A stretch of 64,000 bases of DNA. It comes from Candidatus Roizmanbacteria bacterium (GTDB taxonomy: Bacteria > Patescibacteriota > Microgenomatia > UBA1406 > GWC2-37-13). Below, in pieces: positions 17,275-25,763 of the stretch. The notes under the pieces are model-generated. The model made no database searches, was not told where the DNA came from, and worked only from the letters and a program-made list of their open reading frames with translations. The stretch is from positions 186,001 through 250,000 of the forward strand of contig JAAZNM010000001.1 of the NCBI GenBank assembly GCA_012798265.1. The letters are read 5' to 3'. Positions within the stretch are counted from its first letter, which is position 1. Each line of letters starts with the position of its first letter. A program made the position numbers and the translations under genes.

Positions 17275-18198
17275 CTAATAAGTCTTTAGTTCTTTCAAAA
17301 TCGTATCCATTATACCTATACTATCTAAACAAAACTGTTTTCGTAAAAATGTTTGAGATCCAACGATATTAATAGGTTTGTCTTCAACGCCGAATCTCAT
17401 CACTCTGTTGCCCGGTAAATACTCGCCGATTACTTCGCTTACGGCCGATCCCAAACCTCCTATTATTCCGTGTTCTTCCAAAGTAATGATCAGTTTTTTA
17501 CCCTGACTTTCACTGATTATAAGATCATTATCTAGAGGTTTGATCGTATGCAGATTGATGATTTCGGCTTCTATGTTTTTTTCTTTCAGCAGATCGGCGG
17601 CGGATAAGGCCTCTCCAATAATCGGTCCTGTGGCAAATATAACCACATCTTTTCCCGGTCGTATAATCACTCCTTTGCCATACTGGAAGTCATAAGGTTG
17701 TTTGTAAATGATTTCTTCTTTCTTCTTCCCAATCCTTATGTAAAGAGGATGATGATGATTTTTGAAATATCTCATTCCTAGTCGTGCTTCAATCTCGTCA
17801 ACCGGTGAAAAAATCGTCATATTGGGTAGCGGCCTAAGGATGGCAATATCTTCCAAGGAAAAATGAGTGCTGCTTAAAATACCGTATGATAACCCGCTTC
17901 CGATTCCCAGTATCGTTATATCAAGATCATGAAAACAGACGTCGTTCCTTATCTGTTCGTAACATCTCATCGTCACAAAGGGGGTTATCGAGAAAACAAA
18001 TACCTTTTTTCCGGATAAAGCTAGTCCTGAGGCAACGCCTATCATATTCTGTTCGGCAACTCCCATATTGTAAAATCGGTTGGGAAACTCGGCTTCAATT
18101 TTCTCAAGCACGTCATACCCCAGATCCCCGGTAAGGAAATAAACATTGCCGTTTTCCTTCATCAGATTATATATTTCCTCGATAATAGCGCTTCTCAT
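17275..18198 (-). CDS. Transketolase, C-terminal (pyrimidine-binding) subunit
   Basis: 307 aa from the ATG at 18198, one base after the N-subunit stop (TGA-T-ATG). It holds the PYR domain with GVAEQNMIGVASGLALSGKKVF, in which Glu41-region VAEQN is the catalytic Glu that activates thiamine diphosphate, then the C-terminal domain with TLEEHGIIGGLGSAV. With the N-subunit it forms a two-chain transketolase, a split form common in archaea and CPR. In this glycan locus it may supply pentose or tetrose phosphates, or serve general carbon metabolism. Confidence 0.9.
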   Translation of the reverse strand: MRSAIIEEIYNLMKENGNVYFLTGDLGYDVLEKIEAEFPNRFYNMGVAEQNMIGVASGLALSGKKVFVFSITPFVTMRCYEQIRNDVCFHDLDITILGIGSGLSYGILSSTHFSLEDIAILRPLPNMTIFSPVDEIEARLGMRYFKNHHHPLYIRIGKKKEEIIYKQPYDFQYGKGVIIRPGKDVVIFATGPIIGEALSAADLLKEKNIEAEIINLHTIKPLDNDLIISESQGKKLIITLEEHGIIGGLGSAVSEVIGEYLPGNRVMRFGVEDKPINIVGSQTFLRKQFCLDSIGIMDTILKELKTY

Positions 18199-18199
18199 A

Positions 18200-19003
18200 T
18201 CATAGTTCAGATAATATTTTATCCTTAGTCTCCTGGTCAAGTTTCATATAATGGGCTTCGAACTTACCCTCGAAATAGGGGACTCCCTTACCTTTGACTG
18301 TTTTTGCGATAATACAGTTGGGTCTGTTGTTTTTTTCGAAACCGTCAAAAGTTTTCGTAAGTTCGTCAAAGTTATGTCCATCCGTTTCATATACATTCCA
18401 GCCGAACTCGCTTATCTTTTTTCCGATAGGGGAAAGATCTATAACTTTCTTTGTCTCACCGTAACCCTGAAAACCGTTAAGGTCTATGACTATGGTTAAA
18501 TTATCCAGACGGTGTTGGCCGGCGAACATGATCGCCTCCCAGTTGGATCCTTCATCCAGCTCACCATCCGACATAAGGACTGTGACTTGGTTGTTTTTTT
18601 TGTCGTTTTTGAACGATAAAGCAAAACCGACTCCAACCGGCAGTCCGTGGCCAAGTGAGCCTGTCGAAAGCTCAACCCCAGGAACGCCGCTACTGGCATG
18701 TTCGGGAAAAGAACTGTTATCTTGGTCATAAGTATCCAATAGCTTTTCCTTGAAAAATCCTTTTTTTTGCAAAATACAATATAAGGCCAAAGCCGCATGC
18801 CCTTTACTTAAGATAAAAATGTCCCGCTCCGGGTTTTTTGGCTCTTTGGGAAATATTCTGAGTTTTTTGAAATATAAGTAGGTCAGTATTTCAACTATTG
18901 ATAATGAGCAACCAATATGATGGGAATTATTAGGCACAACTGCCGCAATTATATCTTCTCTTATTTCTCTAGCCAAGTTTGTCAGACCAGTATTATTTTC
19001 CAT
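18200..19003 (-). CDS. Transketolase, N-terminal (diphosphate-binding) subunit
   Basis: 267 aa. The thiamine diphosphate motif is visible as SDGELDEGSNWEAIMFAG with the conserved GDG replaced by SDG, continuing to VIDLNGFQGYG (metal-binding N). ILSKGHAALALY and ELSTGSLGHGLPVGVG carry the His residues that contact substrate. Transfers two-carbon ketol units in the non-oxidative pentose phosphate pathway together with the C-subunit downstream. GC content returns to the window average here, so these genes are not part of the AT-rich island. Confidence 0.92.
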   Translation of the reverse strand: MENNTGLTNLAREIREDIIAAVVPNNSHHIGCSLSIVEILTYLYFKKLRIFPKEPKNPERDIFILSKGHAALALYCILQKKGFFKEKLLDTYDQDNSSFPEHASSGVPGVELSTGSLGHGLPVGVGFALSFKNDKKNNQVTVLMSDGELDEGSNWEAIMFAGQHRLDNLTIVIDLNGFQGYGETKKVIDLSPIGKKISEFGWNVYETDGHNFDELTKTFDGFEKNNRPNCIIAKTVKGKGVPYFEGKFEAHYMKLDQETKDKILSEL

Positions 19004-19142
19004 CGTTTATATTTATTAATTTTAAATGAAAAACTGAAAATTGTATAGTATGGCTATCCATAAATCTCAAAAGTCGCGTAGGTATAAAGAGAATGATTTT
19101 GATTAATTTTTTCCCTTATAGCGACTCAAACTATAGAATTTG

Positions 19143-19202
19143 TGGACTATCGTCCATAGACTTTGAATGGTTTTTGGTTAATCATACAAATGATGTTATA
19201 AT
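19143..19202 (+). promoter_or_regulatory. hicB promoter with leaderless start and possible operator
   Basis: TGTTATAAT ends at 19202, 6 nt before the hicB ATG. A TGGAC-TATC-GTCCA inverted repeat lies at 19143-19156, about 40 bp upstream, and could be an autoregulatory operator. The rest of the 205-bp gap (19004-19208) shows only weak AT-rich inverted sequence. Confidence 0.45.
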
Positions 19203-19208
19203 TTATCC

Positions 19209-19472
19209 ATGGTTAAGATGCTTAATTTTAAAATTATCATAGAACGGGACGAAGATGGGCTATTTATCGGCTCAGTTCCTGCTGTACCAGGATGTTTTTC
19301 GCAAGGAAAAACATATGAAGAGCTTATAAAAAACATCAAAGAAGCCCTTGAATTATCTCTTGATTTCGCAAAAAAAAATAGGGCTTACTCTGCCAAAATT
19401 CATTTTCCCGAAGAAAAAAAACAAACTGATTTTGTTAAAGTTATTGATCTTCCGATAAAATTTGCCTGCTAA
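19209..19472 (+). CDS. hicB: HicB-family antitoxin
   Basis: 87 aa. The N-terminal partial RNase H-like fold is typical: FKIIIERDEDGLFIGSVPAVPGCFSQGKTYEEL (in part), the DEDG..F..S.P.lPGC signature of UPF0150/HicB, then NIKEALELSLDFA. It would bind and neutralise the HicA toxin encoded next. There is no obvious C-terminal DNA-binding domain, so autoregulation would need the complex. The pair sits between the transketolase and an epimerase in the glycan region, possibly as an addiction module stabilising the locus. Confidence 0.85.
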   Translation: MVKMLNFKIIIERDEDGLFIGSVPAVPGCFSQGKTYEELIKNIKEALELSLDFAKKNRAYSAKIHFPEEKKQTDFVKVIDLPIKFAC

Positions 19473-19476
19473 AATA

Positions 19477-19716
19477 ATGCCGAAGCTTCCGATAGTAAAA
19501 TCTAGTCAAATTATAAAAATTCTAATAAAAATCGGATTTAAAAAAATAAGACAAAAAGGCAGCCACTGTTTCTTTTTCCGAAAAGAAGACAATAAAGCCG
19601 TAATAGTCCCCATACACAACAAAGACTTAGGTAAAGGATTGACTAGGAAAATTTTGAATGAAATAAATTTATCCGTTGAAGAATTTATTAATTGGCTTCA
19701 CAACCATAATAAATAG
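19477..19716 (+). CDS. hicA: HicA-family mRNA interferase toxin
   Basis: 79 aa from the ATG at 19477, 4 nt after the hicB stop (a TTG 15 nt upstream is less likely). Double-stranded RNA-binding-like fold: SSQIIKILIKIGFKKIRQKGSHCFFFRK, in which GSH (catalytic His, residue 33) is the family hallmark, then VPIHNKDLGKGLTRKIL, the second signature. It cleaves mRNA on the ribosome-independent model known for HicA. Gene order antitoxin first is the reverse of the E. coli arrangement but common elsewhere. Confidence 0.85.
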   Translation: MPKLPIVKSSQIIKILIKIGFKKIRQKGSHCFFFRKEDNKAVIVPIHNKDLGKGLTRKILNEINLSVEEFINWLHNHNK

Positions 19717-19740
19717 CTCATTTCAAAAATCACATTATTT

Positions 19741-19776
19741 CTTGACGAACTTGAAAAACTTGCTCCTTGATAAACT
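19741..19776 (+). repeat. 9-bp repeat array upstream of epimerase
   Basis: Four degenerate RAACTTGAN units end 5 nt before TGTTATAAT at 19782. Confidence 0.7.
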
Positions 19777-19781
19777 TATTT

Positions 19782-19790
19782 TGTTATAAT
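19782..19790 (+). promoter_or_regulatory. Extended -10 promoter TGTTATAAT
   Basis: Directly follows the 9-bp array and lies 26 nt before the ATG at 19817, supporting that start over a TTG at 19790 that overlaps the box. Confidence 0.55.
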
Positions 19791-19816
19791 TGTCAAAAGT
19801 TATTCTAAAAACAATT

Positions 19817-20791
19817 ATGCCAATGGCATCGATTCTTATCACAGGTTCAGCCGGATTTATCGGATTTCACTTGGTAAAAAAACTTCTTGAATCCAATTAC
19901 CAAATAATCGGTATAGACAATCTCAATGATTATTATGACAAAACCCTGAAAAAAGCAAGAAACAAAATATTATGCAAATCAAAAAAGTACATATTCTACG
20001 AAAATGATATTACCGATATAAACTCGCTGGATAACATTTTTAAAAAGCATAAAATCGATATCGTCTGTAATTTAGCCGCCCAAGCCGGTATTCCTTATTC
20101 CATCAAAAATCCTCTTTCCTATGAAAACGCCAATGGGAAAGGTTTTCTGAACGTGCTTGAAAGCTGCAAAAAACATCACGTTAAAAAACTGGTCTACGCC
20201 TCAAGCTCATCGATATATGGGGGACTGCCGATAAATAAAAATGGATTCAGGGAAGAGCAGTGCAAACACAGACCGTATTCGGTCTACGGCGCAACCAAGT
20301 TGTTCAACGAAATCCTTGCCTACACCTACCATCACCTGTATCCTATAAAAACGGTCGGTTTAAGGTTTTTTTCCGCTTACGGCCCTTATGGCCGTCCCGA
20401 TATGTCGTACTTCAAGTTCGCCAAGGCGATCTCCGAAGGTACACCGATAAGTCTGTATAACTACGGCCGCAGCGAAAGGGATTTCACCTATATAGATGAC
20501 ATCGTCCAGGGGATATGCATGGCGATAAAAAAAGACTTCAGTTACGAAATTTTCAACATCGGCACTTCAAAAAGCATAACGATGCTTAAGCTCATCCGTC
20601 TTCTGGAAAAATATCTGGGTAAAAAAGCCAAGGTTAACCTCCTTCCCAGAAATGTCTTCGACATGGTCAAGACCAAAGCCGATATCACCAAAGCCCGCCG
20701 ACTTCTTGGCTACAAGCCGGCAGTCTCTATCGATAAGGGAATGATGGAATTCGCCCGATGGTACAAAGACCAATATCCGCTACACCAATAA
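19817..20791 (+). CDS. NAD-dependent epimerase, UDP-glucuronate 4-epimerase-like
   Basis: 324 aa extended SDR. ILITGSAGFIGFHLV binds NAD; IDNLNDYYDKTLKKAR is the phrase typical of UDP-glucuronate 4-epimerases (UDP-GlcA to UDP-GalA). The active site is SSSSIYGG plus YSVYGATK (Tyr and Lys four apart). RSERDFTYIDDIVQGI and LLGYKPAVSIDKGM complete the family pattern. It would supply UDP-galacturonate or a related sugar to the surface glycan. Transcribed alone behind its own promoter; a cupin gene converges from the right. Specificity against other UDP-sugar epimerases is uncertain. Confidence 0.88.
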   Translation: MPMASILITGSAGFIGFHLVKKLLESNYQIIGIDNLNDYYDKTLKKARNKILCKSKKYIFYENDITDINSLDNIFKKHKIDIVCNLAAQAGIPYSIKNPLSYENANGKGFLNVLESCKKHHVKKLVYASSSSIYGGLPINKNGFREEQCKHRPYSVYGATKLFNEILAYTYHHLYPIKTVGLRFFSAYGPYGRPDMSYFKFAKAISEGTPISLYNYGRSERDFTYIDDIVQGICMAIKKDFSYEIFNIGTSKSITMLKLIRLLEKYLGKKAKVNLLPRNVFDMVKTKADITKARRLLGYKPAVSIDKGMMEFARWYKDQYPLHQ

Positions 20792-20813
20792 TCCGTTTTT
20801 GGATTGATATTTG

Positions 20814-21149
20814 TCATTTGAATTTGGTTCGCACAGATATCCAACGGAGTTTTTTTGATGACAGGTTTTTTAGTGAATGATATTCACCTTTTTGGACTAA
20901 AATACAGTCACTTTGACCGACTTTATACTCGGTATCGTCGATTGTCATCAGACCTTCTCCTTCAAGGAAATAATAGAGTTCTTCCCCGTCAACATGATTA
21001 TGGGGAGAAAAACTTTCTTCTTTATCAAGCCAGGCATCGTTGACGGTTTGGATACACGAGGCACAATCACCGACCTTGATAAGGGCTTTCCTTTTAACCT
21101 CGTTGTGGGCTAGTGTCGTCAAAAGGGAATTCGCGTTAATCTTTTTCAT
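20814..21149 (-). CDS. Small cupin-domain protein
   Basis: 111 aa single cupin. Motif 1 is SPHNHVDGEELYYFLEGEG (metal-binding His-His-Glu), motif 2 is CILVQKGEYHSLKN with the second His. The first 40 residues carry several cysteines (CASC) that may bind metal or are incidental. Single cupins next to sugar genes can be isomerases, dioxygenases or sugar-binding proteins; the reaction is not assignable. Convergent with the epimerase gene, with a short inverted AATCC/GGATT between them. Confidence 0.8.
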   Translation of the reverse strand: MKKINANSLLTTLAHNEVKRKALIKVGDCASCIQTVNDAWLDKEESFSPHNHVDGEELYYFLEGEGLMTIDDTEYKVGQSDCILVQKGEYHSLKNLSSKKLRWISVRTKFK

Positions 21150-21198
21150 AGATTAAAATATACTACAAAAAACTATTCATTGTTGTCCGATAGATCCG

Positions 21199-21253
21199 AT
21201 AAACTTGATGAACTTGAAAAACTTGTCACTTGATTAACTTATTTTGTTATAAT
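21199..21253 (+). promoter_or_regulatory. 9-bp repeat array with extended -10 promoter
   Basis: Five RAACTTGAN-like units in register (21199-21240) lead straight into TGTTATAAT (21245-21253), 8 nt before the ATG at 21262, giving a predicted leaderless transcript. Confidence 0.65.
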
Positions 21254-21261
21254 GGTTTCTT

Positions 21262-22449
21262 ATGAAAAGTTCCGGTACGATTGTTTTTTACGCTTTTCTG
21301 GTCATCTTTGTCACCCTCGCTTATCTTTACAACAACAATCTTCTTTCTTTTTTGCCGAAAAACGACACGCAAGTGAAATCCAGCCGGGCCGAAGTCGAGT
21401 TCAAGGATAAAGCCTTCAGATTGGATTTTTCCAAAAAATACGATGGCTATTCGACAGAGGCCGCTTCATTCGAAGAAACGGAAAAATGGTCCGGAGTCAA
21501 CTTCGACAACTTCGAATACGACGATATCACGTTTTTCGATGGCAAAACCAGTCTCGATATTGTCTCAAAAAACAGTCAAAATGCCGCGGTAAAAATGCAA
21601 AGAAATCTTGATCTAAATGATTATGAAATCATTAAAATGCTTGTATATTCACCAAAAGTTGAAAATAGCGATAATATAAAAAACCTTACTCTAACTTTTA
21701 ATACTTCAAATAATAACTCTTTTGAATATGATATTACTAATCTTAAAACCGGTTGGAACCTGGTCAAGATGCCGAAAAATACGTTCAGCTCGACCCAGAA
21801 GATGGCCTCGTCATCGGCCGGATGGGACAGGATAAAAGATATCCAAGTCAGCCTGGTCAGCCGTCCCAGCACCAAGGTCGAACTTAATCTTGATCGTATC
21901 TGGGCGGAAAAAGACGAATCCTACCAAGACTATTTATTGACCAATAACGAAAATATGCTTTCTCTTAAAGAATTTCAAGGAAAAAACTATCTTTTTATTA
22001 ACAATTTCGGCGGATTGAATTCTGTTATCAAAAAAGTTACTTCAGTCAAAAACTTTACTTATATAGTAAAAATCATTCCTATAAAAAAAGGTGTTTTTGG
22101 ACTAGGTGGTCGGTTTGATTTTATTACTGGTTATGGTTATTTTATGGAGTTTACAGGAATTAATAGTGGTAATTGGCAATTTTACAAATTAAGTAAACCT
22201 AACGCCGATAATAGTCCTATTACTCAACTTGATAGTGGTACTATTACAAACTACCAGATAGATATTGGTAAACCTATTTGGGTAAAAATGGCTTTTGAAA
22301 GTAAAAAAATTTCAGCGTACTTTTCCCTCGACGGCCAAAACTTCACCAGACTGACTGAGAAAAACGACGGCGAAATTGCCTCCGGCGGCATCGGTTTCTT
22401 TTCCAAGGGTGGAGGATTCCTGCTTGAGTCTGTCGACTTTACCCAGTAA
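21262..22449 (+). CDS. Membrane-anchored extracytoplasmic protein with two beta-sandwich-like domains
   Basis: 395 aa. One N-terminal membrane helix (6-29) anchors it. Residues about 60-215 (WSGVNFDNFEYDDITFFDG... LNLDRIWAE) look like a carbohydrate-binding-type beta-sandwich; residues about 235-395 (FTYIVKIIPIKKGVFGLGGRF, WVKMAFESKKISAYFSLDGQNF) resemble a LamG/concanavalin-type domain. It may bind or sense surface glycan. Base composition is patchy: about 21600-21750 and 21940-22310 are much more AT-rich than the rest. Heads a run of envelope genes to 28.8 kb. Confidence 0.75.
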   Translation: MKSSGTIVFYAFLVIFVTLAYLYNNNLLSFLPKNDTQVKSSRAEVEFKDKAFRLDFSKKYDGYSTEAASFEETEKWSGVNFDNFEYDDITFFDGKTSLDIVSKNSQNAAVKMQRNLDLNDYEIIKMLVYSPKVENSDNIKNLTLTFNTSNNNSFEYDITNLKTGWNLVKMPKNTFSSTQKMASSSAGWDRIKDIQVSLVSRPSTKVELNLDRIWAEKDESYQDYLLTNNENMLSLKEFQGKNYLFINNFGGLNSVIKKVTSVKNFTYIVKIIPIKKGVFGLGGRFDFITGYGYFMEFTGINSGNWQFYKLSKPNADNSPITQLDSGTITNYQIDIGKPIWVKMAFESKKISAYFSLDGQNFTRLTEKNDGEIASGGIGFFSKGGGFLLESVDFTQ

Positions 22450-22458
22450 AATGATAAA

Positions 22459-23190
22459 ATGGACGCTTTTTCGGTAATCCTTCTTATAAACGCTGTTTTT
22501 TTCATCATTACCGTTGCTTTCCAGAACGTTTCCATCTCTCTTGCCGTGTCCGTCTCCTTATTTTTTCTGATTACCTATCTGGTACATCGTGGCAAGTTGA
22601 AGTTGACCAGCGTCGACTTCAGGATAAAGGAAAGACTGAGTTCTCTTAACAATCGCGACTATATAATCGCCGTCGTCTGCCTGGTTTTATTTCTTGCCCT
22701 CGAGCCGAGTCTTGGCTTCAACGGCGCCATATTTACCGTCTTTTTTCTTTTCAGCCACCTCAATAAGCTCGACAGCCGGGCATCTTTTTTTATGGCCCTT
22801 ATTTTTTTGGGGCTGACGGCTTTCTTGTCGGCTCTCGGCAATCAGAAGCCGGCCGAGCAAACGGCGATTACCGCTTATTATTTCATGATCGTCGGCGCTT
22901 TATGGCAGGTATATGAAATCAGGAAAGAGGAACCCGAAACCGATATCCAAAACACGGAGGCCGACATGACGGCAAAAACTCCCAAACAATCGTACGGTCA
23001 GGCGACAATATATAAGGAAGATGTCGAAAAAAAAGAACAGTTGAAAAAAATTATCGTCTATGTAATCGCCATAATCATAATCTGTATCGTCAGTTATTTT
23101 GTCGACCGGAGCTATTCGCCGATTATAGACGAAATACTTCATCCGACTGTCAAAATTCCCGTCATTATGAATAACCCTAAATCACCATGA
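22459..23190 (+). CDS. Polytopic membrane protein of unknown function
   Basis: 243 aa. About five membrane helices between 5 and 155 and a last one near 195-215, with a charged cytoplasmic-type segment (about 155-190, KEEPETDIQNTEADMTAK). No family recognised. A TAAAAT lies 6 nt upstream of the ATG, matching the leaderless spacing seen elsewhere, although the previous stop is only 9 nt away. It overlaps the following IPT-domain gene by 4 bp (ATGA), so the two products probably act together. Confidence 0.75.
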   Translation: MDAFSVILLINAVFFIITVAFQNVSISLAVSVSLFFLITYLVHRGKLKLTSVDFRIKERLSSLNNRDYIIAVVCLVLFLALEPSLGFNGAIFTVFFLFSHLNKLDSRASFFMALIFLGLTAFLSALGNQKPAEQTAITAYYFMIVGALWQVYEIRKEEPETDIQNTEADMTAKTPKQSYGQATIYKEDVEKKEQLKKIIVYVIAIIIICIVSYFVDRSYSPIIDEILHPTVKIPVIMNNPKSP

Positions 23191-24197
23191 AAAAAATAAT
23201 CGACTATATCGTTTTGCTTATCTGGGCCTATATGATGATAGTCATCCCGCCCTTTCTCCTTATTTACGTAATCTATACTTTCGCTCCCGGATGGGAGATT
23301 TTCGCAAAGATAAGTACTCAGACTCCCGACTTCACCACCCTGATGCTTATGGCCCTGTTTTTTCCCGGCCTCGGAGCCCTTCTGCTTTTTGTCAGTAAAA
23401 GGGAAAAGCCAGTCGTTGTCTGGCGATACGGTATAAACAGACTCCTGGCCGATTTTACCGTATCGTTTATGATCTCGCTTATCTTATGGCGTTTTTTTGG
23501 TGTCCTTCGCGACTGGGGAATACCGGGTTTGCTGCTCATCTGTTTTTTCCTGGTTTTTTATCTGCCCCAGGCAGCCCTTTTCCTGGGGACAATCAGTCTA
23601 ACTGACTTCGGTATATTTTTTTCGATCGATTACAGGAATATCAAGGTAAACAAACCGCAGTTCAAACGCCGTTATTTTATTCTGTTGTTCAGAACTTTGG
23701 CGATAATTTCGTTGGCCGTTGCCTTCGTCCTGCTCGTCAACCGCGGCGTATCGCTCGGAAACAAAAAAATCGTTGCCTACAAAAAAGAACAGGTTTTCCT
23801 GTCGCGCCATCCTTATATAAAAAAGGGGGGGCCTTCCATCGTCTACCATTCGAACAAAATCGTCCTATACGGCAAAAATTTCGGTTGGCGCACCGGTAAA
23901 ATATCGACAAACGTGTATAACCAGTACGGCAAAGTTGCTCTTGACCTCTGGACCGACACTAAAATCGTCTTTCAGGTACCACTTCATTGGAAAACGGGCG
24001 AGATTACCGTCTGGGTGGAAAAACCCAATAACTGGGAAGGTAAGGATCTGATGCTCAAAAGCAACCAGGTGAAGTTCCAACTTTTGGAGACGTCCGGACC
24101 CTGGGATAAAAACGACGATGCTTATTTTGACCAACTGAGACATCTTGACAAAGAAACTCTCAAGATAAACGGATATAATAGTGATGACTATAAGTGA
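23187..24197 (+). CDS. Membrane protein with C-terminal IPT/TIG-like domain
   Basis: 336 aa. Five or so helices (about 7-30, 50-70, 90-110, 115-145, 160-185), then an extracytoplasmic part. Residues about 215-300 (GGPSIVYHSNKIVLYGKNFG, WTDTKIVFQVPLHWKTGEITVWV) have the wording of an IPT/TIG immunoglobulin-like fold, usually a surface adhesion or binding module. It is coupled to the preceding membrane protein. Role not known; an envelope complex with the two genes upstream is the best inference. Confidence 0.75.
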   Translation: MKKIIDYIVLLIWAYMMIVIPPFLLIYVIYTFAPGWEIFAKISTQTPDFTTLMLMALFFPGLGALLLFVSKREKPVVVWRYGINRLLADFTVSFMISLILWRFFGVLRDWGIPGLLLICFFLVFYLPQAALFLGTISLTDFGIFFSIDYRNIKVNKPQFKRRYFILLFRTLAIISLAVAFVLLVNRGVSLGNKKIVAYKKEQVFLSRHPYIKKGGPSIVYHSNKIVLYGKNFGWRTGKISTNVYNQYGKVALDLWTDTKIVFQVPLHWKTGEITVWVEKPNNWEGKDLMLKSNQVKFQLLETSGPWDKNDDAYFDQLRHLDKETLKINGYNSDDYK

Positions 24198-24216
24198 TAG
24201 TTGGAATTGTTATTTT

Positions 24217-25719
24217 ATGAAACGGTCTGTTGTAATTTTTGTTTTAAGCATTGTGGTGGCTTTTGGTCTCTGGTTCCGCCTGTCCGGCATCTCTCAAAAC
24301 CATTCCTTTTGGGATGACGAAGCCTACACTTCAAGCGTCGCCCGCGACATCGTTGCCGATCCGAAAAACTCTTTCGGAATAATAAAGACTTCTTTGTTGG
24401 GATATCAGCCGCTCAATATATTGATACTGGCTTTTTCCTTCAAACTTTTTGGAGCCTCTGAGTGGACGGCCAGAATGCCGACGGTCGTCTTCGGCACCCT
24501 GGGTATAATCTTTGCCTATCTGGTTGGGAAAAAACTATCAAATGATTACGGCGGGCTGTTAAGCGCTTTTGTCTATTCGTTTTCCCAGCTCAATCTGGCC
24601 CACGCCACCCAAGCCAAACCTTATGCCTCCCTGGAAACGCTAATTTTGATGATTGCCTATGTCATGATCTTGGCCGAGGAAAAAAAACCTAAGTTGATCC
24701 ACCACTTATCCCTACTCATCTTTTTGACAGCTGCTGCCCTCATGCACCGGATCGCCATAATGTATTGGCTGGCTTACGGAGTTTTTACCGTATTTCACTA
24801 CCGATCGGAGCTGGTGAAGTTCCTGAAAAAACCCTACGGAATCATTTTTTCGATCGCAGGACTTTTGTTCATAGGTTTTTGCCTAAACGGCTTTAAGGAA
24901 ATCGGTAATCTGTTTCTTCCATACACCAACGGCCGGATCTTCCTGCTTTTTAACAATACCACCTATCTGCGCGATCTTTTTTGGCGGCAGTATGGCTTTG
25001 TCACTCTTCCGGCCATCTTCGGACTGATTATCTCTTTGAGGAGAAAAAAGGCGACTGTCGCCGGACTTACCGCCTGGATCGTCCTTATCCTTTTCATGTG
25101 GAATTTCCGCAGTTACAGCCGGAATGTCCGTTACCTTATGCCTTTTTTCGGAGTGCTGTTGGTTTTTTTCGGCGTTTTTTGGGGACAGATGGCGGAAAAG
25201 TTTTTTGGCAAAAAAGCTTGGATAGCTTGTTTGCTTGTCGCCTCCGTTCTTTATCTGGGCGGATACAAAATCATCCGCAAACCCAACGTCTACTACAACC
25301 CCAACGCCGATTTTTACGGCGACGTCCAGATAGCCGACTACAAAACCATGTACGCGGAGATTGAAAGAAAATTCCCGGATCTTGACGACATCGCCCTCTT
25401 CAACGACATCATTGACACCGAAAAATGGTACCTCAAAAGATATTCCAACGCCTATTTCAAAAAAACAACCGGAAACACGGCCCCGACGATAAATCCTGTC
25501 AACAAAATCTATTATTATCACACTCTGTCCCAGTTTTTGGCGGAAAAAGCCAAGTATAAAAAAGGGCTGCTGATCGTTGAGGACTGGGAAAGCATCTTAC
25601 CGGAAGAGATCAAACAATACGCCAAAAAAAACATGAAAAGAGAGATGAGGGTTGAAGGCCTGCCCCAGGCCAAGGGAGACAACTGGCCTTTGGAAGTATA
25701 TTCATGGAATGACAAATGA
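24217..25719 (+). CDS. GT39/ArnT-like membrane glycosyltransferase
   Basis: 500 aa from the ATG at 24217. Helix 1 (3-22) is followed by HSFWDDEAYTSSVARDI, the acidic WDDEA loop that carries the catalytic Asp of GT-C enzymes, then about nine more helices to residue 365 and an extracytoplasmic domain of about 130 residues. RMPTVVFGTLGIIFAYLVGKKL is the characteristic PMT/ArnT helix 3 wording. It would move a sugar from a polyprenyl-phosphate donor to an extracellular acceptor. The in-frame GTG/ATG upstream overlap the previous gene and add no conserved sequence. Confidence 0.88.
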   Translation: MKRSVVIFVLSIVVAFGLWFRLSGISQNHSFWDDEAYTSSVARDIVADPKNSFGIIKTSLLGYQPLNILILAFSFKLFGASEWTARMPTVVFGTLGIIFAYLVGKKLSNDYGGLLSAFVYSFSQLNLAHATQAKPYASLETLILMIAYVMILAEEKKPKLIHHLSLLIFLTAAALMHRIAIMYWLAYGVFTVFHYRSELVKFLKKPYGIIFSIAGLLFIGFCLNGFKEIGNLFLPYTNGRIFLLFNNTTYLRDLFWRQYGFVTLPAIFGLIISLRRKKATVAGLTAWIVLILFMWNFRSYSRNVRYLMPFFGVLLVFFGVFWGQMAEKFFGKKAWIACLLVASVLYLGGYKIIRKPNVYYNPNADFYGDVQIADYKTMYAEIERKFPDLDDIALFNDIIDTEKWYLKRYSNAYFKKTTGNTAPTINPVNKIYYYHTLSQFLAEKAKYKKGLLIVEDWESILPEEIKQYAKKNMKREMRVEGLPQAKGDNWPLEVYSWNDK

Positions 25720-25763
25720 TAAATATCAAATATCAATTCAATAACAAAATTCCAAATTTAAAT

